Of a stretch of 64,000 nucleotides of DNA, positions 50,877 to 59,647 are shown in pieces. The position numbers and the translations under genes were made by a program. Source of the stretch: Schizochytrium sp. TIO01 (Eukaryota; Sar; Bigyra; Thraustochytrida; Thraustochytriidae); assembly GCA_004764695.1 (NCBI GenBank), contig SMSO01000034.1:1567501-1631500 (forward strand), read 5' to 3'. The notes below the pieces were generated by a model that saw only the letters and a list, made by a program, of their open reading frames with translations, did no database searches and was not told the DNA's origin. Positions within the stretch are counted from its first letter, which is position 1. Each line of letters starts with the position of its first letter.

Positions 50877-52379
50877 TTAATTGGACGATGCTGATGACTC
50901 TTCAGCGTCACCAGAGACCTTGTTCGGAACGACCTTTGGCTTGCCCTCAGCATCTAGCTCCACCCGCAAACCGGCCTTGTCAAGTAGAGAAGTTTGTACA
51001 GTTCCCTGGACACGGAGATCCGCAATCATGCGCTGATTCTCCTCGTTTCCTTCGCAAAGGTTACGAATAGCAACAATGCCCCACTCCCGAAGGAACGGGC
51101 TCCGCTCGTCTACGTTGCAGTTGTTAAGAATGATGTAAAGACCATTCTCAAACTCCCGAACGTGGTCCTGATTCACAGTGCGGCGGTAACAGGCATTTGC
51201 GATAACGCGCAAGAGATCTACACGGACGCCATAATCTACAGTCTCTTTATTTGTGGTAGCCACATTGAGCTCTGCAAGAACTCCGTGCAAGAGATCTCGC
51301 TTACCACCCTCTACAACGAAAACACGGTCATCTTGAGCGTAGGATCCAAGTGCACGCAGGGCAAGTTGCTCCGCTCGAGAACGCTCGAGCTTATCCTCAC
51401 GCTCGCGAACCACGTCAAGGTAAAAACGTATAAGGGCATCAAAACTGACCTCCATGCCCGCTGCGATTGAGGTATCCCGTTCGTGCTCTGGGATATTTTC
51501 TTCTTCAAGGCGATGGCCCAGCCAGAGAGAAGCGAGTACAGGTTTCAGCTGTTCAGCCTGATCAGATTTGTCAACGGCTTCAAAGAGCCCAGGACCTGAC
51601 CCAGCGTTGACAAGTTCACCTGTGAGCCAAACCAGGTTAGCATGAAGATCTGCGGCCACGGAGTTGTCTTCCTCGATTGCGCTGATGGCAAGAACAGCGC
51701 TGTGCAAAATATGCTCTGCAGCTGACTCGTGTGCAGTAAGTGCTGCAGCTCGAGGCTCTGCGTCTGCAAGAACAATGCTGTATAGAAGACTCACAAGGTT
51801 CCGCAATAGTGTGAGGTCGTTCTTCATAATGCCAAGACGAAAGTTGTTCGTCAGCTCGTTGAGAAGTTTGCCGTCGCGCCATAACTTTGAAGCAGTGTCA
51901 GAGTTACCCACGCAGAGGTTTGCAAGTGCCTGTAAGAGAACTCGGCCCAGGGTTATTGTGTTTTCTTGCCATGCTGGAAATGGGCTGCTCTCGTGCAAAC
52001 GTGGTATGCACCTCATTGCATTTATGAGGTCTTCAAGGACTCCTGTTGCAAGAATTTGTTGCGCATCTGAATTTACGCAGAGGTTGCGAACTGCTCTGGC
52101 ACATTCGGTGAGGGCAGTGACCACGTCAGCGTCTGCAGCTCCCGAGCACCATACAAGGAGCTCGTTATTAACCTCTTCACCACAGCTTCTTTGCACGCGA
52201 GCGCACAAGGACTTGATGCCGTCGCAAAAGTCTTGTGTCAGGAACTCGGCATCCTCGGCCACCCATTTTTGAGCCACCTCTACAGGAGAGCCGAGTTCTG
52301 GCGAAAGAAAGGCCTTGGAGACAGACTCTACGCAAGTGCTTGGGCCTAATGCCCAGGATGCTCGGAGTTCTGATGTCAT
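50877..52379 (-). CDS. ATXN10: Ataxin-10 homologue
   Basis: A 500-aa armadillo-like all-helical protein. The Ataxin-10 family signature lies near the C-terminus: LLRVIANACYRRTVNQDHVREF then ILNNCNVDERSPFLREWGIVAIRNLCEGNEENQ. Animal Ataxin-10 has the equivalent 'GNLCY...NQDLVRE...NCNIDDRNPFIREWAI.AIRNLLE.N.ENQ'. N-terminal helical repeats (ECARAVRNLCVNSDAQQ; LLQALANLCVGNSDTA) are typical of ARM repeats. The family includes budding yeast CTR86, and animal members act in neuronal survival, cytokinesis and cilia. The start is the first ATG (52379). No intron is needed. The gene sits on the same strand between two PPR-like paralogues but has no evident functional link to them. Confidence 0.88.
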   Translation of the reverse strand: MTSELRASWALGPSTCVESVSKAFLSPELGSPVEVAQKWVAEDAEFLTQDFCDGIKSLCARVQRSCGEEVNNELLVWCSGAADADVVTALTECARAVRNLCVNSDAQQILATGVLEDLINAMRCIPRLHESSPFPAWQENTITLGRVLLQALANLCVGNSDTASKLWRDGKLLNELTNNFRLGIMKNDLTLLRNLVSLLYSIVLADAEPRAAALTAHESAAEHILHSAVLAISAIEEDNSVAADLHANLVWLTGELVNAGSGPGLFEAVDKSDQAEQLKPVLASLWLGHRLEEENIPEHERDTSIAAGMEVSFDALIRFYLDVVREREDKLERSRAEQLALRALGSYAQDDRVFVVEGGKRDLLHGVLAELNVATTNKETVDYGVRVDLLRVIANACYRRTVNQDHVREFENGLYIILNNCNVDERSPFLREWGIVAIRNLCEGNEENQRMIADLRVQGTVQTSLLDKAGLRVELDAEGKPKVVPNKVSGDAEESSASSN

Positions 52380-53179
52380 GATGCTTGCCAAGGGCGTGCA
52401 GTGCAGGGGTTTGCCAGTATGCGTGTAGAAGAAATATCAACTAAGGCATGAGAAAGAGTACTACCTAGGTATGCAGTAGTAGTTGTGTTAGTACATATAG
52501 TATAGAATGATTTGAAAGTCTTTGATGACCATTGCCTATATTACACAAAGTTTGAGAAAGAAGAATTAGATGCAAAATAGTTAAGCGCAATACCATGGTG
52601 ATACAGTGAATAGGCTTGATTATGCGTGATCCAATGAGCTGCACGGTTTAGGCTGTTGGAGTTGTAGACTATAATCTTCTTGATACTGTTGTTCATTCTC
52701 TACTAGGATATTGGAAATTTATGTGGGAGGGAAGACGCAAAATTTCGCGAACTGAAGGTGGCATTAGCAAGAGAGACTTCCATATAAAGAAGAGGGTGAA
52801 CATAAATAAAGAAAAAAGGTGATGTTACTAGAGTAGAGACACCTAAAAATACAAAGAACACACCATAATATTGATGACGTAGAGTTGGCTCAAGATAAAC
52901 AAACCGGAGTATAAGCCATGGCAGTACAGGGGGAATGCGTGGCACAACCAAGGCGATGCGATGATAGAGGATATTAAAATTGTAGGAATCTAAATGAGGG
53001 TTACATAACTGCCACACAGGAAGAATTAAGGGAACCAGAAAGGAAGAACATTGTCAGCCAGGATGGGAAACACTAAAGACCCCATGGCCAGGCCAAATGG
53101 GAGCATAAAGAAGAAATCGTGCAATGCCTGCAATCAGACTCAAATAAACCCAGGTGATCGATAATTACACACATGCACA
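52380..53179. other. Intergenic between two minus-strand genes
   Basis: AT-rich spacer with the presumed Ataxin-10 promoter. No gene supported. Confidence 0.6.
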
Positions 53180-55516
53180 TCAGCTATGATGCTCTCCTTG
53201 ATCTTCTTTCGAAGTTTTTCCTCCTTTCCGGCGCCGAGAAGAAGTCTCTTGCTTGTCCAAAGAGCGAAACTCCTGGTAAAACTTGACCCCATTCTCGCGA
53301 GCAAGGGACGCAATAGTATTGAATTCATCCTTCAAGTTGAGACGCTTGCAATTGAAGGCAAGACGCTGAAGAAGTGACGCAGAAGGCCTGACCATGTCAA
53401 CACGGCACATGCTGGCGGTCTTTTCGACTGCCTCCTGGACAATGTCGGCGGGAGCACCAAGGTCAGTGCCATCCTCGCCAATATAGAACATGTCATGCTC
53501 ACCGAGGTAACACGCAACGTAGTTCTTGAGGGTAGTTTCGTCAATAGGGATTTCTTCCTGTCTCATGCGCGCAATTACACGCTCAGTAGCTTCAATGTCT
53601 CCGGAGAAACGAGCGTGGAAAGCAAGAATGGAGTTGTAAAGACGGGAGTTTTTCCAAATCAGAGCCTCGGAGTTCTTGATGATCAAGATAGTGCTTTCCC
53701 ATGAACCCGTGAGGTGGAGAATCTCAATAAGCGCAAGGCGAAGGTTCAAGATGTTCTCATTGCGCTTCTCTTCATTCTCAATCGCGTTAGCGATCTGCTC
53801 AGCGCGCTCTACAGCGTTTTGGGTGTAGTCGACGAGGTTCTTGATATCATATTGAAGACCCACCATTCCTTCATCAAACTCACGAATCTCAGCCACGTTG
53901 ACCTGGATACCAAGGTTTTGAGCAGATGCTTTGGCAAACTCCAAAAAGGCAAAATAGATGCTGAGATCCTCGTGGTCAATTTCATTGTTGTGCTGGATCC
54001 ATTGACCCACTTCAGGAAGCAAGTGCACCACAGGACCCGGGTTCTTGGCAAGGCTTTTCAGAAGCTCAACGGCCTGTTCGCTGTCCATCTCAAAGTTAGG
54101 GTCGGTGAGAAGAGCAGTAGCCGCATCCTTGTAGAGCATACGAGCTCCTCCATGGAGTTGCTTAGCCGGACGAATGGAGGTAAATCCATTGATGAGGAGT
54201 TGCAGGAGACGAGACTTGTAGTTGGAGAAGTCATTCGCTGAATGCGACATCACATTTTCAACGTGACTGTGTTCACCACGGAAGAGAACGGGGAGGTTCT
54301 TATCCTGCTTGATGAGACGGTGGAGAGTAAGAAGCAACTGGGACTTATGCTTAGTATGCGCAGACCCGTGGGCATTCCAGTTGGAAAGAACATCCAACAC
54401 CTTGAGGTAGCACGCGTAAACAATGTGTGGGGATGAGAGGGGCTGTTCCTGGAATTCGGGCTTCTCCATGATACGAACGCAAAATTCGACTCGAGACAGT
54501 TCGGAGCGCATTAGGCGTTCAAATGCGTGGAGCATAGCACGGAGGCAGCGAGCATCCGCGGAGTCACCCATAGCACTTTGATAGAACAGTGCAAGCTCGT
54601 ACATAGTAATGTTTTTCTCCCTGCTCAGCAGGCGGAGCACAGGAATCCAATCAATGGCGGTAGGTCCACTCACCGAGCACTCTTTCAAGGCAGGGTGAAG
54701 ATCTCCAGAGACCTTCATCAAGTTGAGCACATCAACGATGGCATGAAACTTACGCCTGGATCTGAATGACTTTTCACGATTGCCAAAGTCATACCCGTAG
54801 AGATCTCCTGCCGGAAAGGCTGGCCACTTCCTCGGGATCATTTTGCCATTCTTGTCTCTGTCATTCGGCAGCTCCTCGGCCAGCGCAATACCCTCCAGCG
54901 CAGCCCCAAACATGGACGGGTGTACAGCCCTATCGTTCTCAATTCTCCACCTCAGCCACTCTGCTGCTTTCTCCGGAGAGTGAATGCATGTCACTTTTAA
55001 ACCATTGTTGTAGCATTGATGATTCTGTGCATTCTTGCTCGGATTCGCTCGGTATACCCTTTCCAGAGACGCAAAAATCCTTTTCTCAGTGCCTACAACA
55101 TTGTCTGATCTCTTTGAAATCGCTCTTTGCAGTTCATAGGCCCGCTCTTTGAAAGAGAGGAACGGTACATTGTTGAGACCACCTTGAACGCTTACGTAGT
55201 GCCTCCAGTCCGCATCGACGGACTTCCATCCGTGAAGCCTGTTGCCGACAGGGGTGTAACCCTTTTTCTTCCGCCACTCGAGAAAGTTCTCCTGAAGCCC
55301 TGCACGCCGCTTAGCGTGGGCCTGCCGCGCGAGCAGGCCTTCTTCCGAAGTTGGCGAGCTCGAAGAGGGAGATGCCGCCTTGGAGGATGCTGATGACGGT
55401 GAAGACGACTTTGGCGTCCGAGACAGCCAGCGACGAGGCCATGGGGAAATTGGTGAACGTGAGGCCTGACGAGAAGCCCGAACGGCCCTCGCAAAGAGGC
55501 CCTCCGCGCTCGACAT
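53180..55516 (-). CDS. PPR-like mitochondrial protein, paralogue 2
   Basis: A 778-aa protein from ATG 55516. The N-terminus (MSSAEGLFARAVRASRQASR, then SPWPRRWLSRTP) is basic and amphipathic, consistent with a mitochondrial presequence. The body is helical with tandem motifs resembling pentatricopeptide repeats: 'PEKAAEWLRWRIENDRAVHP', and 'SRLYNSILAFHARFSGDIEA' then 'TERVIARMRQEEIPIDETTL'. The arrangement of blocks, including IDWIPVLRLL in the middle and NCKRLNLKDEFNTIASLARENGVKFY at the end, matches the protein at 47467-49962, so the two are paralogues, probably from a local duplication. The C-terminus ends in a basic/acidic tail (SSRRRKGGKTSKEDQ). A role in organellar RNA metabolism is inferred from the PPR-like pattern. 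Confidence 0.78.
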   Translation of the reverse strand: MSSAEGLFARAVRASRQASRSPISPWPRRWLSRTPKSSSPSSASSKAASPSSSSPTSEEGLLARQAHAKRRAGLQENFLEWRKKKGYTPVGNRLHGWKSVDADWRHYVSVQGGLNNVPFLSFKERAYELQRAISKRSDNVVGTEKRIFASLERVYRANPSKNAQNHQCYNNGLKVTCIHSPEKAAEWLRWRIENDRAVHPSMFGAALEGIALAEELPNDRDKNGKMIPRKWPAFPAGDLYGYDFGNREKSFRSRRKFHAIVDVLNLMKVSGDLHPALKECSVSGPTAIDWIPVLRLLSREKNITMYELALFYQSAMGDSADARCLRAMLHAFERLMRSELSRVEFCVRIMEKPEFQEQPLSSPHIVYACYLKVLDVLSNWNAHGSAHTKHKSQLLLTLHRLIKQDKNLPVLFRGEHSHVENVMSHSANDFSNYKSRLLQLLINGFTSIRPAKQLHGGARMLYKDAATALLTDPNFEMDSEQAVELLKSLAKNPGPVVHLLPEVGQWIQHNNEIDHEDLSIYFAFLEFAKASAQNLGIQVNVAEIREFDEGMVGLQYDIKNLVDYTQNAVERAEQIANAIENEEKRNENILNLRLALIEILHLTGSWESTILIIKNSEALIWKNSRLYNSILAFHARFSGDIEATERVIARMRQEEIPIDETTLKNYVACYLGEHDMFYIGEDGTDLGAPADIVQEAVEKTASMCRVDMVRPSASLLQRLAFNCKRLNLKDEFNTIASLARENGVKFYQEFRSLDKQETSSRRRKGGKTSKEDQGEHHS

Positions 55517-57675
55517 CACTGCGATCTCGAGCGATCAGTCTCTGGAGCTTGCCAAGATGAACTCTTGCCACACTGCAGCAATGGCCGCCATCGAAAGCTA
55601 TACTTCACTTGTGCAGCCCTATAACTCACTTTAAACACACTCTGTAAATGGTCAATACAAAAACTTATACACCAGGTCTAGCCACCCCAAATTGGTTATA
55701 GCGCCTTCATATGAGACATCCAGTCTGGCAACTCCTGGGTGTCTGCCTGCCCTTCCTCCGCAGCCAATCGCATGTGAGCAGGGTCCTTTACGATACGCAC
55801 GAAAAGGGTTCCCGTATGTTATGTGAGTTCACAAGAACTGCTTCTATTAAAGAATAGTGAATTGGAAAGGGGTTCCGCAAGCGTGGAAGGTCTAGCTAGT
55901 CAGAGAAAGTGGCAAGTAGAGGAACTAGGGGACCCTGAGGTTATTTACTTTGCTCACTATTTTGGTCTTGCAAGATTGATCAACTTTGAAGAACCTTGGG
56001 TGACGGCCAGCCTGAGAAGCCTCGAACTGGTGATCCCTTATAGTTCATATGATATTCACGGGGAGACCATTGGTAGCGACGTGCTGGTCTGGCACGATTT
56101 AGGACCCACCCATCCATGCACTGTCCTACGATGCCAGAACCAGCTGTCACCCATCAGTCCTTATCTGCGCGGGCAGTCTTCGCTTGCAAGAACTTGAACT
56201 ACTGCGCTCGAGATTTCGCAGTTGTAGCTGAGGTGAGAAGCAGGGCCCTGCCGGCTCGTGCACAAGTTGGAAACTCTGAAGCGGAGCCTTTGCTCAACAG
56301 CGTTGCTGAGACTCTGCAGAGCTTCGGCTGAAGATTGCAGTTCTTGGCAAAACGAAGCAGCGGAGAACTCGGAGTTCTTTGACAAACCCTGAGTTCAAGA
56401 TCACGACCACCAAGGCTATCATGGTGCAGGGCAAGGTGTTATTCTTGCTGCAGCATGGTTTGCTTGTAGATCTTGTGGTGCAGCATGCTATGGGCAATAC
56501 GATCCGACAGCAAAGCAAAATAATGACTATAGTCAGGTAGTGTGCTTGACTTATTAATTGAAGATCCAAAAGGTTTGGGACAATTCTGGTATTCTTGGGG
56601 TTGGCGGCAGCAGAAGAGCCTAGATCCCATCTTACTATACTAGGTTTCACCATGTGTCATTCAGAACTCTTTCGAGTCAAGAAGATCATTGGGTTTTCGG
56701 AGTAATGTTTCTGGTTTGTGTGTTTTCTTATGGAGCGAGGTCTAGCATTCTTGCTGAGAAACACCTGTGATTCCCCACGCTCTGTAGGTGCTCGGTGCCC
56801 AGCTACGCTTGTCAGCTCTGAGTGACGCCCTTCCTGCCTAGAAATTGCTTAAGGTGCGAGGGAAAAAGGAAGAATAATTTGGCCTCCCTTGAAGTCTAAC
56901 TTTGCTCACTATTCTCCCGTTCGTGAGAGGCTGTCTCGTCTGACTCAGGCGTTTGCTTCACTTGCTTCTTGTCAAGCGCTGCGCTTTCGAAGCGCTGCAT
57001 GACTTGATGCCCAATTTGGAAGAGCCTCGAGACCACCCAGGTACATGCTGCGATACTTACTTATCATAGTGATAATGATCCACGACCACAGTTGAAACAA
57101 AAATTATCCGAGGAAGGCCTCGAAATAAAGAGCCCATAAGGCAAAGCATTATCAAGAGGTGCTCCAGCCTCACATTGCGGCGAATGAGGCTTCTGCGGAA
57201 CGAAGAAGCAAAGCACAGCAACGCTAAGCAACACGATTATGACAGGGTGAATCGAACAATACTTTCATCATAAAATAGATACTAATTGTGATAAGTGTCG
57301 AGATACTTACTTGACATTAGTAATGCTACTTAGGGTTTATTATAGTAAAGGTCGAAAAGAAAAGAAAAGTGAATAGTAATAAAAAGTAAGAGAGATAAAA
57401 GACAAGGAAACGCGCGACTACACGAGACCTGCGGCGGCGATCAAAACCCAATTGGAGCCACTCTGCATCTGGCACCCTCGAAGAATCACGTTGACGCACG
57501 CATTCAACAGTCACGCTAGGACTGTGTTCTAGCCCAACAATACCCCTGAGAAAGAGGTGAGGTCGGATAGCTTCGCGTTTCTCTCAAGTGAGGCGCAGAG
57601 CGACACGTCTATATTCCACAGCAGACTTTTATTTCAATCCCTCAATCAATTGTCAGATAGACATCTAGAGTAACG
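55517..57675. other. Intergenic region, no supported gene
   Basis: Divergent spacer between PPR-like paralogue 2 and the 349-aa protein gene. A 124-codon frame at 55823-56197 (+) lacks an ATG start and family features. Confidence 0.5.
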
Positions 57676-58725
57676 ATGATGCACAAGCACATGATGGCCG
57701 CCTCGATGCTGGCGAGGAGCGCGAAACTTGGCGCTGCTCGCAGCTTTTCTAACAGCACGAAGCACGCTGCGCTCCCTGCATGGGCCCAGATTCCGTGGCC
57801 CACGGCTGGCGAAATTCTGAACCAGCTTCCCGAGATCCAAGAGGCCTCCAGGACTCTTTCTCAGGGTCGGGATGTAATTCAAGCACACGTGGCTTTGACC
57901 AGAGCTACAGCCGATATTATGGGCAAGAATGCTGGAATGCATGAGAAGGGTACTGTCGATGCCTTCGTCTTGGCCAACCTAGTCACTGTAGCTGCTGGCG
58001 ACTTTGGGGCAGGTCGCAATGTGCTTGAAGCCCTTGCTGGATCTCCGCTCGTGGATGCAGCCTCAGTTGACGATGCCAAGAAGCGTCTTGAATTTCTTGA
58101 TGGAGCTGCCGTCCAGAGCGTCGAAAAGGCCCCTGAAATTGACACCTCTGCTGCTGACAAGGTCAAGGACTCTGAGGAACTGATGAAGCTCGTGGAGGAG
58201 GACCCTGAAGAAGCTCTTAATGTCGCTCGTGCCCTCACAGCCCGAGGCGACAAGGAGAGTCTCGGAATTGCTCTGGATGCCCTTGAGCAACTCAAGAACG
58301 TGTCCTTCGCAGCATCTCCTGACGAGTCTCCACTCAACATAGTGTCAAACGCTGCGGCGACCAAGATTCGCAAGAACATCGCCAAGTGCGTGTATGGCAT
58401 CGCTCTTGGAGAGTATGCTCATATCCTTCACAAGGAGGGCCAAGCAGTTTCGTCTGAGGGAATGTACACCTCTGCCATTGACGAGCTTCGCGGCTCCGTG
58501 CAAAATGGTCTCTCCCACCTCCGTAATGCTGCCACTCCTGCTCTCGTGCACGTTGCATACAACTATTCTTCCCTTTTAGAAGACTGGGAGAAACGTGAGG
58601 GCGAGGCAAAATCTATTCGTACGCAGAACTGCCCTCCTGAGGTCCAACCCTCCACTAGATGGGTGCTCGCAGACGTAAAGCCATGGTGCCATGGTATCAA
58701 GTTTCAGGAAGCCTCCAAACAGTAG
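57676..58725 (+). CDS. Putative mitochondrial protein of unknown function, 349 aa
   Basis: Intact ORF starting ATG ATG at 57676. The N-terminus (MMHKHMMAASMLARSAKLGA, then ARSFSNSTKHAALPAW) is rich in Ala, Arg, Lys and Ser and has an R-S-F-S processing-like site, so import into mitochondria is likely. The rest is helical and soluble: GRDVIQAHVALTRATADIM, an Asp/Glu/Lys-rich centre (EELMKLVEEDPEEALNVARAL) and a C-terminal block SSEGMYTSAIDELRGSVQNG...LLEDWEKREGEAKSIR. The 'AEGMYTSAI.EL' and 'VAYNYSSLLEDWEKREGEA' portions are reminiscent of helical repeats such as TPR but too weak to assign. I do not recognise the family. Codon use is fairly C/G-ending, suggesting good expression. Confidence 0.8.
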   Translation: MMHKHMMAASMLARSAKLGAARSFSNSTKHAALPAWAQIPWPTAGEILNQLPEIQEASRTLSQGRDVIQAHVALTRATADIMGKNAGMHEKGTVDAFVLANLVTVAAGDFGAGRNVLEALAGSPLVDAASVDDAKKRLEFLDGAAVQSVEKAPEIDTSAADKVKDSEELMKLVEEDPEEALNVARALTARGDKESLGIALDALEQLKNVSFAASPDESPLNIVSNAAATKIRKNIAKCVYGIALGEYAHILHKEGQAVSSEGMYTSAIDELRGSVQNGLSHLRNAATPALVHVAYNYSSLLEDWEKREGEAKSIRTQNCPPEVQPSTRWVLADVKPWCHGIKFQEASKQ

Positions 58726-59305
58726 ATTTACTTTCACAATATCAGATCACATTACATGTATGCAAACCTAAATTTTGGACTATCATAGTTTCATTTTCAT
58801 GTTTTCACGAAGCCTTCGCGAAAAATACTTTCTTGCTTGAATTCTGAATGTTAAAAGAATGAACCTTTTCTAATCGGATGTGCAAATCATATCAGCTGTT
58901 GCTAGCCTTTTGGAGCCAGATGCATGCTTGCATACTTGATAAGTAAACTACAGATATATTCTAGAAATGAGATAGCTAATGTTGTAGAGGGTGAACAATC
59001 AGGGCTGTATGTACATACAGAAATGTATAGCCAAAGTGGATGCGCATAGCGTGTCTTGATATGGCGCAACAGGACAGATTATGGGTGATGTATGGGAACT
59101 CGGGGCTTTGGGCTTTGAAAGGAAGCAAGGAGGATTTGCAGTTTGGACGCACGCACACATCAAATCTTCAATGTAGCTCTGGGCGATCATGAGGAAATGT
59201 TGAAGCGCCTCGCAAGAACTTGAAAACAGGAAATGACCGGCTACGATAAGTCTCTCTGTGTTTTCTAGCGAGCTAAGGTGCTAGTCAGTGTGTCGTCTCT
59301 TTGCA
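58726..59305. other. Convergent intergenic spacer
   Basis: 3' ends of the 349-aa protein gene and the PET117-like gene. Nothing recognised. Confidence 0.6.
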
Positions 59306-59647
59306 TTAAGAAGATGCCTTCTCAGGCTCAACAATGCGAGATTGCTTGAGATCACAGAGGCCAGTAGTGCATTCTTGCTCGTCATTGCTCACAATGCGCG
59401 ACTGCTGCAAATCGCAAATGCCCGTGGGGCAACTCTCCGTAATATTGATTTTGACACCTCTCTCCTTGGCTGCTGCGATGGCGGCTTCCATCATGGCAGC
59501 TTCGGCCTTCTCTTTCTCAATATCATGGAGAACATTCTGATACATCGTCCAGCGATCATTCTCTTGTGCCCAGTGCACATACACAACGGCGCTTGTGGTG
59601 AACACGCAGGATGCTGCAAGAACGAGCTTCGCTGTAGAGGATGCCAT
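59306..59647 (-). CDS. PET117-like cytochrome c oxidase assembly protein
   Basis: A 113-aa protein from the first ATG (59647). Residues 1-48 fit PET117, a small inner-membrane/matrix factor for cytochrome c oxidase assembly that couples to heme A synthase: STAKLVLAASCVFTTSAVVYVHWAQENDRW is one N-terminal membrane segment (about 7-25) followed by the conserved helix QNVLHDIEKEKAEA (family pattern: G-V-H-x-x-Q...L-H-x-G-V-x-x-D-x-E-R/K). PET117 is usually 70-110 aa and ends soon after this helix. Here a C-terminal extension carries two near-identical 16-residue units (71-86 and 91-106), each C-[PT]-T-G-[IL]-C-D-L-[QK]-Q-S-R-I-V. The extension could bind metal or form disulphides. The function of the extra part is unknown. 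Confidence 0.78.
   Translation of the reverse strand: MASSTAKLVLAASCVFTTSAVVYVHWAQENDRWTMYQNVLHDIEKEKAEAAMMEAAIAAAKERGVKINITESCPTGICDLQQSRIVSNDEQECTTGLCDLKQSRIVEPEKASS

Noticed and set aside
55823-56197. 124-codon plus-strand frame
   Set aside because: Begins at GTG with no ATG, no recognisable domain, no supporting codon bias.
57160-57220. Minus-strand S-L-I-R-R-N-V codons resembling the N-terminal part of copy A
   Set aside because: No Met in place and no R-P-R-L...L-P-I-Y downstream; too short to count as a relic.
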